64,000 nucleotides of DNA from Hypoxylon rubiginosum (taxonomy: Eukaryota; Ascomycota; Sordariomycetes; Xylariales; Hypoxylaceae). The first letter of the stretch is position 1; each line of letters starts with the position of its first letter. The position numbers and the translations under genes were made by a program. The stretch spans positions 744,001 to 808,000 of the forward strand of contig CADCXA010000024.1 of assembly GCA_902806565.1 (NCBI GenBank), in the 5' to 3' direction. This document shows, one piece after another, positions 1 through 11,337 of the stretch. The notes under the pieces were generated by a model that had not been told where the DNA came from, ran no database searches, and was given only the letters and a program-made list of their open reading frames with translations.

Positions 1-1
1 G

Positions 2-211
2 AAATACGGCGAGTCTTGTTCCCCCCCTTTTCAGCTTCAAGGAGTCAATGCGTCCCACCCCCTCCATATACAACTCGCTGTAGGAGTTAGCAGTATTACA
101 CATGTCGATCATAGCGATATTATCGTTCTGACGCCTCCAGGTTTTTTTGAGTGGTGTTGGGACTCTGTGGTCAAGCATCCAAGGACCTCCCGACAAGCTG
201 ATTCTGTATGA
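2..211 (+). other. Open reading segment at window edge, unidentified
   Basis: A reading frame is open from the window edge to a TGA at 209-211, about 69 codons, with no start inside the window. It contains a Trp/Cys-bearing stretch (FFEWCWDSVV) that looks protein-like, but I do not recognise a family. It may be part of the same decayed gene as the HET-like remnant further right on this strand, although stops separate the two. It could also be chance. Confidence 0.2.
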
Positions 212-746
212 AGCCTTGAGGGACTTTTTCTCAAGAGAATGAGCTTACAGAGTATGGACGCTGCAAGCAATCCTTGCTTTATTAAGCTAGACGGACTGAT
301 TTGGGTTGCTCCTATGCTCTAGCGACCGGGAATCTGAGTACGAGTCATCTTGGTGCCTGATTAGGGCGAATATATACCGCAGAGATGGTTTGATGTTAGT
401 TACCTATTCAGGAAAGGACGTTATGATGCGACGCCCTTGTAACATTCATCATGGGCCCTACGAGGTGACAAGCAGTTGGTCCTTTAAGGGTCATCTCTAG
501 CATTGTCCAACACTCCGAATCTTTCCCATTAATTGACGACGAGACTATACGGCAGAGATATAAACGACCGCTATTACTGAATGCTTTCAGGACGCTCAAG
601 TCATATTGCCAATTGGGAAATCAGGTGCTGGCGCGTTGTTCCAAGCCAGACCCAGTTCCTCCGAACGCGTCCGACTCGGTACTAGTGCTCGATATGACTG
701 CTTTCAACCTCTCATATTGGGTCAACAACTTAATTCATTATCTTAG

Positions 747-944
747 GGCGACCGCGTCTTGTTTCAGGTATCAATTCTTGGTCGCGATACTGTGGGAAGC
801 TGTCCGAAACGCGCTCGAGTCGAAGACCTCATCGCTCTGGCTTCAGGGGTACCATTGCCACTTATGCTACGCCCCGAAGGAGACTCGTATCTTTTCATCG
901 GCTTTGCGGAAGTAGATGGTCTCATGGAGGGAGATCTTTGGTGA
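747..944 (+). pseudogene. HET-type protein C-terminal remnant
   Basis: About 65 codons end in a TGA at 942-944 and read like the C-terminal tail of fungal heterokaryon-incompatibility (HET) proteins. That tail usually runs as an RVGD-like turn, a hydrophobic IAL strand, then VPLxLRP, GDxYxxIG and VxGLMxG. Here I see RARVEDLIAL, PLMLRPEGD, YLFIGFAEV and GLMEGDLW. The segment begins just after a TTAG acceptor-like site at 743-746, so it could be a last exon. I found no HET-domain core upstream (no LSYxWG or WIDxLCINQ-like motif in any frame of bases 1-746), so I read it as a truncated relic. The family assignment rests on pattern memory only. Confidence 0.4.
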
Positions 945-1209
945 AAGCTTACTGATGAGGATCTCGTAGAAATTATTTACACATGATCTACCATCCGCAC
1001 ACTAATGTACCTAATCATCTAGATGAGCTCCGTCTATATATTATCATACGCTAGATAAATCTAATGGATCAGGTACATTCAGGTCCTGGTTAAACATGTG
1101 TCAATTTTGAGCATGTCTGTCTCGCGGATACGCATGGATTACCATGACCTTTCCCCTGGGCCATCGGACGCGCATCCGGCTGGCGAGTTAATATAGAGAC
1201 CACCATCAA

Positions 1210-2050
1210 CTAAAACGGGGACACGCCATACACGCCCAGCACCCTCCCGACGTTATCGTCCCTCTCCCCCTTAACCACAGACGCCACCCGCTCGCCCCCC
1301 TGCCAAGGCTCGGCCCCGCCCCTCCTCCGCAGCGCCTCCGGATCCCCGGTGAACCCGGTAGCGCACAGCCCCGGGTCGGCACCGAACACGAGGAAGCGCT
1401 CGGGCCCCAGCCGCGCGTGATACATGACCATGAGCATGTTGAGCGCGGCTTTGCTGGCGCGGTACTCGGCCGCGCCCGGGCCGTAGTACGGCGAGTTCCG
1501 GTCCGCCGCGTGCGTGATGGAGCCGGTGCTCGAGGACACGAAGACGAGGCGGGGCGGCTTGTGCGCCGACTTCCGTAGTAGGTCTAGGAACGCTTCCGTG
1601 ACGCTTAGGGAGCCGACGACGTTGGTTTCTAGGATGGGGCGCAGGGCCTCTCGTGTGGGGGGGCTGGCCGTTGAGACGATGCCCGCGTTGTTCACGAGGA
1701 CGTCGAGCCGCCCGTACTCGGACGCGATGCGGAGGGCGGCGGCGTCGACGGACTGGTCGTTGGTCACGTCGATCTGGGTGGAAGATACGGTGCCTTTGAT
1801 ACCGTCGGTGGCCTGGAGTTCCTTCGCAGCAGCTTCGCCCTTGGAGACGTCCCGGCAGCCTAGGATGACATGGTAGTCCTGGGAAAAGAGGACCAAGTTC
1901 TTTGCTGTTTCATAGCCCACTCCCTGGTTACCACCTACGATTGGTATTAGCTGCCTTACTGTACCAATACTGGGGCTAAAGGGGAAGGGTTTGGTATAAA
2001 TTTGTGAGCCTACCTGTGATAAGCACAATCTTCTGGTTTGGTGAAGCCAT
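1210..2050 (-). CDS. Short-chain dehydrogenase/reductase (SDR)
   Basis: NAD(P)-dependent oxidoreductase of the classical SDR family, 253 residues in two exons (2050-2014 and 1934-1210). The 79-nt intron 2013-1935 has a GTAGGC donor and a CGTAG acceptor. Removing it joins MASPNQKIVLIT to the glycine-rich turn, giving TGGNQGVG (residues 12-19), the TGxxxGxG cofactor motif. Reading through the intron stays open but destroys that motif, so the spliced start at 2050 is preferred. Other landmarks are NNAG (94-97), the SSS strand (146-148) and the catalytic YRASK (Tyr170, Lys174). Length is normal for a cytosolic single-domain SDR. The substrate cannot be told; similar fungal enzymes are usually called carbonyl reductase-like. 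The gene is GC-rich compared with its flanks and stands alone, next to a HET-like relic. Confidence 0.9.
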
Positions 2051-3863
2051 TTTACTGCGTAGGGTAACCTTCGTCTATGAATATGAGCTGACCTAGCCAG
2101 AGAGGGAATGTGTTCTTCCGCCGTGCTAATAAGATACTATTTGAGTTAGAAATAATTTCGTATGAGTAGTGTTATTTTATGTACCTAGAACCGAAGATTC
2201 GGGCCTATGGTACTTCCTGCTTAAGAGTTACCCCTTTGTTCAACCCTTGCGAAAGCCGGCAGCTTCGGAGATAAGCTAAGCCCATGAGACCTAAGTCCAC
2301 CATAACACACCTTCAGCGTATAAAGGGAGGAAATCGGATCAGCTTCGTCCAGCTTATTCGAGCCATCGGTATTGCGGTCATAGCATACCTAGGCTGATCG
2401 TAAAATCAGGCGATAAAGATGGATGTTAAGTAAGAGGTTGGCGGCGTGTTCGGATTTTATAGCGGTGTTAGTGGAGTTAAAAGACTTCGCAACCGGACAC
2501 TCTTTAACGAAACTCCAAGTCATACCAACATATGTCTTAGTTGGTTAGAAGGATGGCGAAAATGCTATACGTAAAATGTAACTCTACTATAATTGACTCA
2601 GATGGATAGTAGACTATTCGGTAGCCACAGCCTCGAGTAGAGGTCAAGAAGAGATGCATCCTTGGGAAGTAAAATCGATCGAAGATCTATTGACGGCGGC
2701 ATCACCTAGGTAATTTAGATTGAAAGAAGAGTTGTTGTTGGTGAAGGGATGGGTCAAGAGGTAGATACATCTGAGCTGTGGAGGACCTTATAAAGGGGCA
2801 GACCTCCATGTGGGCCTCCACGTAACATGTCATGTACGAATGGAACGAAAGCGACGAGCACGAGCGTTAAGGGAACTTGGCGGCTTCTGGCATACTGCAA
2901 GGTATCTACTAGGTACGAATCTAAGAGGAGTTACATGTAGACTACCAGTTACGTCGTAAATGGATGTCCGTCAACCTCGGAGCATACACCACGAGCCACG
3001 ACAGAGCGCGTGTACCTCCCCCCATTCAGCCTCATCGGGTACGACGACAGCTAGTTCGGTGCCGCCGTCTCCCAAATTTCCCGGGAGCAGTTCCTTCTCA
3101 GTTTATTATACGTTCTGGGCAGCTGGCTCTTGCAACCAAGTAGCGCCGCGTCTCCAACGGGGGAAACGTCATAATGTCCTCATTACCGACGACCCGAGGT
3201 AACAAAACCCGCGTTGCCCGCTTGGTGTGTGGTCGAGAGGGAATTGGCCCCGGCAAAGAGTTCTAGACGGGGTAGATCTTTACCCCAGATTAACTCGGCT
3301 CGGTTGGCTGTTTCGGTTCGTCCTCTTCCTCTCGACGTACCATTCCGAAGCGCGAGCAGTAGGTTATGCGTCCCTCCTACACACTATATTAAAGGAGAGG
3401 CCGTTGCGTTTGCTCCGACCATATTTCAACTCGCCGGTCGAGGCCCGCACCTCCTAACACGCATATTGCCACTTGAGAACCATTAATTGCGGACAGTTCG
3501 CTCTCCTCCTGCCTCGCGCGCGAACTTCTCGTATCTCACTCAACCTTGCCCGGGAAAGCCGACGGTCCAGCCACTCGTACAACCCTTTTTTCGTCCGTAA
3601 CGGCAGATAAAGAACCAAAGGTTCCAGCCCGATGCGACCAACACATGCATACCATTGACTTCCCGCAATAGTTGCGCTCAGCTAGCCCACGTGTTTCGGG
3701 GAGCGACGAAAGCCGTAACGGACGGCATTGGGGATCCATGCGGCTCAAGCGGCCACGCTGTACCCCCGAGGTCAGAATAACCACGTTTTTTTAGTGCTTA
3801 CGCCGACCCGCTGCCCTGGGTATCGTGACACGACGTAGATCTAGAGTGGCCGGAATCAAAATA

Positions 3864-3890
3864 ATCTAGATGATCTAGATGATCTAGATG
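3864..3890. repeat. Three tandem copies of a 9-mer
   Basis: ATCTAGATG occurs three times in perfect tandem. Each unit contains the palindrome ATCTAGAT, so the array can also pair with itself. It lies in gene-poor DNA with no neighbouring gene to regulate. Confidence 0.8.
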
Positions 3891-6800
3891 GGACTGTCGC
3901 ACAAGATGTTGGTGGTCAGATCCATAATGGGGCCCAAATATCGCGCTCGCGAACCGCCGCATCGATGCCCCGTCGAGTGGGTATATAGCCTCACAGATCC
4001 CCCGTATCTGTTGCGGCTGCTCTCATCGGACATGGTTGACTCATCAGGCTTTGCTTCCCGGGGAGACGTGGTCGTCGCGCGTTCCACACAGCGCAGAGGA
4101 GCAATCGGAGGCATCCATTGGGTCATTAGAAGCCTAAGCTGACCTCTCTGGACGAAAATTTCATCTCAGCTTCCGCGGGCGCAGCCGCGGGGTTTCTGCT
4201 GGACCAACAAACCAGAGGCGATCCCATAGAATCGGCCTCTGTCTTCCCGCCACCCGCCTTAAGTAGCCGTCGATCGTCACTCTCGTCAGAGCTAGGCCTC
4301 ATAGCACCTCTCTGTATGAGGTGTGAGATATACGCTGGCTTGGCGTCAAGGCTGGTTACGGTGTGGTATGGTCTGGTTGAAGGGTAGATCTGAAGGTGAA
4401 GGCAGCACACCGAGCTCGCCGAATGTCCTGCGGCGGAGGTAAGTGCGTATGCTTTGTTCTGGATCTACCGAGACATATGGGTTAACAATTCACCTAGGTT
4501 TCATCAGGTCGAACTTATTAAGATGACAAACATACCATCATTGGCCGAGTGTCCAGGCTACCTCTTTCAGAGGGTCGGGGCTTCGCGTGTCTGGTAATTG
4601 GGCCGCTTGGGAGAAGGTCGAGTAGGATGCGGTCTATGTGGAGGCCCACGGCTGACGATGGTTGATAATTAGACTCTCGTGCATATCCGAAGCTCTCCGA
4701 TGCAGGTCGAGCGAGTGACCGTCGCACCCAGTTCTTGCTATATGCCGGCTCGCTTTAGGAGGGTGGGTTCATAGGTTCCGGTCTTGACTCAAACGCTTTG
4801 ACTTGGATCATTCCATATCTCGTGGAGTCGAATCTGCAAAAGGGTTATGGGCCTCCTATCGTCTCGAGGATGAGGTAAGAAGGTAGGTAATAGGTACCTT
4901 GCTTTTAGGTGGTAGCTGGTACCGGGTAGAAGGTCAGTATACCTATACCTTAACCGACGAAAGCTGACGAAACTGATGCGGGTATGATACTCGCCTGCTT
5001 CGATTCCTCCACTCGCCTGCCCATCCACTCACCAGTAGCAATCTCCAGTGGCACTCAGCCACTCGCCTATTCGATACGGAACTTGCCTGCCTACCTACCT
5101 ACCTAACCTAGGAGGTACATATACGTGCATATACAGCACACATATGTAGGTACCTGCCCACTCCCTGCCGCCTCCCCCCTTAAGCACACCTTGCTGACCC
5201 CTGATTACCCGATGGCATTAGCCGAGCTGTTAGGTACGCGCCCAAGGCAGGCATGGCACCCAAGACCCCCCAAGACGCCTAAGACACGGAAGACCTGTAG
5301 GCTGGGTAGCCAGACTGGGCTCTTCTCTTGGACCCCCAAGTGCTTCCTGCCAGTAAGCCGCCCTCGCATAGGTCTCCGGGAGGTTGGGCACGAACAGCGA
5401 GCGGCCGGATACATATGACTATTCTTAGCCCCCCTATCAGGTACCTACATGATCCCCCGTTCAACGTTTCCTTCACGTCTTCTTCACGTATCCTCCACGT
5501 CTTTCGACCGTCGAGGAGATCGACTGACTGCAATTCGGCATTGCCTAGGTATGCAAAGGCTCCCCGAGGACGCTTCCGTTGGGAAATGAGACCCGTCCAA
5601 CGATTCACGATGGGTTACGCGACGAAAATGGTGGTAGTGCTGTCTCATTAGTTCACTATGCGCTGTTGTTGTTTCTGCTGCTGCTGCTGCCCTCCAAGGC
5701 GCGTCTCGTCTCTCCCTCGCTCTCGCATCTCACATCCCGCACGCCCGCATCCCGCATCCCGAGGGACATGATTCCACAAAGATCGACGCATGCAAAGGGC
5801 CATACCCAATGCGCTTAGAGTAGCATTGGGGAACCCGACTACGATTGTTGCGCACAGTTCATGAGTTCGTAGCCGTTGTCACACCGCTTTCGAACCCTGG
5901 TCTGGTCAAGCTCCGCCTAGAGTGTTTAGTATATTGGAACGAAATATGTTCATCGAGATCACCTATCCCTTGGGTAAGGGGACGACAAGGCCCTTCCCTT
6001 CGGATACGGGGGAGGACGACAACTGTTCATTGCCACTGCTTGGTAATCTTTATTTTTAACATTTTTTAATTTCTGAGATCGTCGATTTCTCTTCACCGGC
6101 TGCGCTGTCGTTGGGGTGATGGGGATTGATATCTTAGGAGGTAGGTATACGATCTCCTTATCGCGCGTTTTCGTTGTCGTCGCGTCGTGGTCCCCGACGA
6201 CGAGACAACGGATTCTTGGCCTTCCTCCCATGTAGGGACGCGGATGTCTCCAGCAGGGACGTGAGGTTACTTCGCTGTCTCTCGTGTATGTGATGCGGCA
6301 GCCAGGCAGATGGAAATTCAACGTCCCGATAGGCTGCAGCACCAATGGCAATCCGTGCATGAGAGAGAACAGCACTTTTTCCTCTGCAACACCTGGCAGC
6401 CCGGTAGACCGTCTCGCACTAGCGGCACCTGTCACAGCGTCGAGGCCCCATGCAAACGCCTTGCAGAAATACCCATACCCATACTCAGACCCACGCTCTG
6501 GCTTGGCTCCCCCCCCTTTTCTCGACCCCGTCCTCAGATCTGGAAGGGGTGTTATGCAAACGCACGCCCAGCATATATGTTTGAGGCCGGCTTGGCTTTC
6601 TTACTGGAGCCAGGTATGGATCGCTAGCGGCACAGTACACAGTACCCGCAGAGGCGTTCGGCACTACCTCAACAGGGTTAGCTGGCACTTATCCTCCGTC
6701 CCGTACCGTCCTTGTACCTTTGCATCCCTGGGCCCCAAAGTGTAGCTATCCGACGGCACGGTGTTCCAGTCTTTGGGGGAATCGGTTCCGTGGACGATAC

Positions 6801-8958
6801 GCAGTCGGCACATCTGTAACTTCTCGGGAGATCTGAGCTGCAAAAGCGGAGATCCACTGAGCTGGTCCAAGACCCCGAATCCGCGAAGTTGGGAGAGAGA
6901 CACAGAGAGAGTGAGAGTGAGACATACACCATAGAGAGAAAAAAGAGACAGCTCAAATGGCCAATTTTTTTTTCGATGGAACAGCCCAGAACGGTGAAAT
7001 TTTTTTCTCTCTCTACCACCACCCCCAACCCCCCTCTCATCCCCTCAACGGTTTTACATACCTAGGTATCTGCACGATTTAATATGAGATATGACAGTAC
7101 CTTCTTAGTGCTGAGGCAAATAATACGTACTCTTAAGGCACCCTAAAAGTCCACCGGTCGTAAATTCCGCAGGCCCCGGACCCAGTAGCGGTTCTCCCCG
7201 GGGCTTTTTGTGGTTGATATTTGTTACATAGTCGGAGTCAAATCGTAAATCAGCGCGTTGACAGAACTCTGACGTGGGCATACCGTGGGTCGCAGACGAT
7301 GGATGGGAGTCCAGGCCAGGCCCTTTTTGCGCTCCATCTGCAAGATGCTTTCCCCTTAGTCGACGCCTTCGCCGATCCCAAGAGCGGGCCAGTCCTGTGA
7401 GGCGAAACCCCCCCGACCCAATCCCGACCGCCCGTTTCTTGGGCATGGCGTATTGCCGAAGGAGGGGGGGCGGTATATATGATCTCGGGCTGACGAAGAT
7501 GGCTTTCTTCTTCCGTGCTCGTTGGCTGGGCTGGAAAGACTTAATAAAAAATAAAAAATAAAAATGTGTAGTAGGAGAGCCACGTGAGTGAGTCGTAATG
7601 TGTGACGAGAACCGGGTCGAGATTGGTGCTGTGGCTGAGATCTTGGCGCCGCGGATCCGAGCCGGGTGGCTTACGGGAGATTCTGCTACCGTCGCACAAA
7701 GGCGTGTGTGACGGCAATAAGGTATGCGATATACGACAGGTTAGATGGTCAATAATGATATCTACATCGAAACAGCCGCCTATGTACGTTTGTTTGCATA
7801 TGCAGCCAGAGACGCTGCAGATGCCTATGGGCTTGCCTTGTACGACAGACGCCTAACATACATTGCTTTTTTCTTACAGACTGAGGCTGCGATAGCCTCG
7901 AGGAGGCGTCTTTCTCACCCTGGTATAGCGACGTCGAGCAATGGCCCCTTGGTCTCCTTGGCCTGGGTTTGGACGAGCCGGGACTAGTCGGGCTGGACGA
8001 CGTGCAGTAGCCGGAGTGGCGAAAGTGGATCGGACGTGATTCCACGCGGCTGCGGAGATTTTTCAGGCCCGTACGCGCACGGGTATTGCTTCCTTTTCCG
8101 TCCTTTTTTCTTCTTCTTCTTTCTTCTTACCGCATATCATGTACGTGTAACGCAACTGCAAGGCTAAGGGGAATAGTCGTAGCCCGGAAAGGGGGCCTAT
8201 ACGAGCTGACAACGCGAATTTGAAAAGTGATATCGAAATACTATGTAAAATCTCACGGTGGAGCCCAGGTTTAACACCGGAGGACTATAGAGTATGCGGA
8301 CCGGGGTAAAAAAGGGGGGAAAAGAGGGATCGATCAGGAAAAGCCACATACATCTCTATTACACTATATGTAGGTGTTTACGAGAATAGTCTACTGCAAA
8401 AATGCTGTCGTAGCACTAGCAGACCTCTCTAAATAGCAGCTCCACTATAATGGGCAACCAGCCCGCAAACTCTCACTCCGTAATCACGCTATATAAGACA
8501 AGTCCTTGGAGTATTCTTGTGTGGTTTACCGTAGTCACCGGCTGCATGCACATCGATCAAAGCGGTCGCAATTAGCTGCATCTTCGAAAAGGGCTAATAA
8601 AAGAAAGAGAACAAGAGAGGCAGAAATGTCTTACGAGCTCGTTGAAGGTATGTACGTATTATGTATGTATGTGTGTACGTGCGTACGTGCGTAAAAGGGG
8701 GGAAAGGAAGCAGAAGAAAAATAAGAAAAAAAACTTTTGCACACCCACAAGTAGCAGAGATACGGTTCATACGTCGTGATCTTCGATCTCAACAGCTATC
8801 GGGGCGCACGAATCCAAGGCATTGGGAGGTTGAATGGGTGGGCTGGGACCATAGATCGCTCTCGCTTGGTTCTCCTTACTAGCGAAGCATCACATTAAAG
8901 TCTTATACATATTAGATTACTACTACATATACCGGTCTATAATGGTTCTTATTAGGAC

Positions 8959-8976
8959 CTACATATGCATATGTAG
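8959..8976. repeat. Perfect 18-bp palindrome
   Basis: The bases CTACATATGCATATGTAG are their own reverse complement. The site lies at the left edge of a TAGGTA-rich low-complexity block and has no gene close by. It may simply be a product of the GTA/TAC-rich composition. Confidence 0.75.
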
Positions 8977-9007
8977 TGGTAGTATACTAGCTGAATGGGT
9001 ATCTACG

Positions 9008-9115
9008 TCGTATGTAGGTACTATGTTAGGTATGTACCTTAGGTAGCATGTAGGAATGTATGTAGGTATGTAGGATGGAGGCACGTAGTATGTAGGATAT
9101 AGTATGTAGGTAGTA
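9008..9115. repeat. Degenerate GTAGGTATGTAGGTA low-complexity block
   Basis: This run of imperfect GTATGTAGG and GTAGGTA units has no fixed period. Shorter runs of the same TAGGTA/TACCTA motif recur throughout the intergenic parts of the window (for example near 4.9, 5.1, 12.5 and 18.6 kb). It is a family of interspersed short motifs and not a single tandem array. Confidence 0.7.
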
Positions 9116-9916
9116 TTAAGTATTATAGACGGGAGACAATCACGGCCCCATCGGCGGCTTCAAAGCCTAGACTCATCAAAAAAAAAAAAAAAGTCCAGTT
9201 CGAACACCTCTACCAATTTCTTTTATTTACTGCAAAGAGTCAATGAGAACCCGAACCCCCTTCATCCCATGCACATAATATAGTGTCTTGTTATCTTTAA
9301 AATCATTCCGACTCCCCACCCACAAGGAAGCAAGGTCGCTGCAACCACGACGGGGTCGCTCGCGTAATGTATGTTAATTCCCGGTGCTGCATCGTGGTAT
9401 GATTTTTGATTCGAACGGACGCCGTAGTATTGAAGGGCCCGCCAAGTCAATGGAGATGCAAAGGGGCCAATCCGTACGACCATGTGGAGATAGAGGGGCC
9501 ACGGCCCAGACTGCAACAATATCGAAACATATGTAGTGTAGGGTAGATGGTAAGTAATCAGACCGACTCGCTTGTGTATTCCAGAAGTTCTCGTTATCCT
9601 AAAAGATTAGACTGGTTCGTTATACAAATCTTATGGAACTGTCTTGTGCCTAGTTCCTCCTCGTGAATCCCGACGGCCCCGAGAAACACTATTAGGTCCA
9701 ACGCAGTGATAGCGAAAGGGAAGGAAAAAAATAACCACATGTAGCACACTAAGGAGAATAGAAGGAAAAGACCCCTTGATAACCTTTCCCCCCCCAATCC
9801 CCAGTATTAAACCTTTCCAGCCTTGAACTTCATTGGAGATATCTCCAAATCGCTTCCCCGGAAGGCACTGCATGAGTGCCGCCCCTTTTCCAGATATATC
9901 CTAGACCCGTCTTTTA

Positions 9917-11337
9917 TTAATTGGTGTACTTGCGGAGGGGGAACACGTCTCCGGGCATCGGTTCGAGGTGCCACGTTTGGTAAGCGTCCTTGTTGAATGC
10001 ATTGTCCCATTCCTGCTTCAGATCGTCCGGAATTTCCCACCCAAGCTGCGTGCTACGTAGCCTCATGCGGACTAGGTGTCTCTTCTGCTGGGCAGACTCG
10101 CCATCGACGAATCCTTCGCGTCTGTGGAGGATGGCAAGGTTGTTAATGAAGTGCATATCGCCAGGCTGCGTCTTGATCTCGAGTTGGACCGCTTGGGCAA
10201 TCGCCTCCACCACATCGAGCGCCTCGCGCTGGCGTTCGTTGAGTTTCGGGAGATGATCTGGCCGCGGGTGGACAGCATTCCCCAGTAGAGGTGTACGGCC
10301 AAAATTCATGACCAGCCTCGAGTCATGCCAGAACAGCAGTGGCCGGCACTGAAACCGCGGCCTTGAATCGGAAAGTTAGTGCCGTGCCCCCCCAAAGAAC
10401 TGACGAATATAAGGATATCAAACGTACAGGGCAAATGGCCAGTCAGACTTGGCAAGGGTACGTATAATGTCGGGACGATGGGCCGCCAGGATGTTGTAGA
10501 TTGTGTAAGCCGAGGCAATGATGCACTTGCCTCCAGCTGCTGCAGTGCTACGAGTCAACCAAGCGACCACGTCGCCCGCCTCCTCGTTGTGGAAGGACTG
10601 TACCTTGTTGTCAGCGAAGGCCCAAGGGAAGGTTCTTGGGCGGAGATGTGACTTACGATGGCGGAGGTAGAGTGGCGATGATGGCCCAACTTCACTTCTG
10701 AGGAGTTGTCTGCTACTATATGAACTAGAAATGGGATCAGCCAACGTGGTTCTTGCGTCATGGACTGGCACACCAACCAAGCATGTTCCCTCGGTGGTCT
10801 TGGCAACCTCGTTGGTCAGCGATGTAAGCTTGAATCCCCAACCAGATCAGGGTCAAGTCTTCGACAACGTATTCGTCCGGGTTGATTCCACGAATGACGC
10901 AGAGCCCTTTGCCATTATGAATATCATGACTAAGCTCGTCTAATTTGGGACCGAGCGTCGGCAGTGGGAAGTTGGTCCGGCTAACTAGATCTCCGTCCAG
11001 TTCAAGTGCTGGCACGAGAGTTAGCGTATCCAAGGTAGGGGGGACCTCAAGAACGTTCGAAAGAGAGAAACGGGCTTGAAACGGACATACATTTAAAGTG
11101 ATCTTTACCACAACGTATTTCTAATATCTCACTCTCGGTCAGGTTGTAAACGAAGTGGGGCCCATCGTCGTTGAACTGTTTGCCGGTCCAAGCGAGCTTC
11201 CCCTGAACCACCTGGCTGGGATAGCCGGCGGGAAGGCCAGACAATCCTTCGGAGGCAGAGTTGGCGCACGAGACATGCTCGGGTGGCGAACGGCTGACGC
11301 TACCCAGCAGAACCGGGCCCGCGCTCGAGAATGCCAT
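9917..11337 (-). CDS. TauD/TfdA-like Fe(II)/2-oxoglutarate dioxygenase
   Basis: Non-haem iron, 2-oxoglutarate-dependent oxygenase of the fungal TauD/TfdA-like group, 383 residues. Five exons fit in phase: 11337-11091, 11008-10778, 10724-10657, 10597-10424 and 10348-9917. Family landmarks are LAWTG (48-52), FPLPTLGP, the iron-binding His-x-Glu in FHNE (His185, Glu187), the distal His315 after GDMHFINN, and the 2-oxoglutarate-binding Arg in HLVRM (Arg334). Introns are 53-82 nt. The native substrate is unknown; relatives act on taurine-like sulfonates, quaternary amines or specialised metabolites. The start is uncertain: a coding-looking segment at about 11470-11395, followed by a clean phase-compatible 55-nt intron (11394-11340), suggests another 5' exon whose ATG I could not place. 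The downstream end lies in gene-poor DNA, and a Zn2Cys6 gene on the same strand lies 1.7 kb upstream. Confidence 0.85.

Larger units (their letters stand above)
2051..9916. other. Gene-poor stretch, 7.9 kb
   Basis: I found no convincing gene here. Open frames reach only about 158 codons, are mutually antisense, and show no family motif, splice-consistent extension or signal peptide. Contents include a triplicated 9-mer near 3.87 kb, TACC/GGTA runs near 4.9-5.1 kb, a CTG run at 5676-5690, A+T-rich AATAAAAA repeats near 7.54-7.56 kb, GTATGTACGT runs near 8.65 kb, a TAGGTA/ATGTAGG block near 9.0-9.1 kb and a poly-A tract at about 9179-9194. No tRNA-like A/B box pair was noticed by eye. Confidence 0.5.

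Noticed and set aside
1514..1876. 120-codon plus-strand frame
   Set aside because: It is antisense to the SDR gene, whose motifs are intact.
6284..6745. 153-codon plus-strand frame overlapping a 158-codon minus-strand frame (5959-6435)
   Set aside because: Mutually antisense, and neither shows domain-like features.
9190..9440. TTCGAA-containing sites as tRNA B boxes
   Set aside because: No matching A box, acceptor stem or terminator run at the right spacing on either strand.
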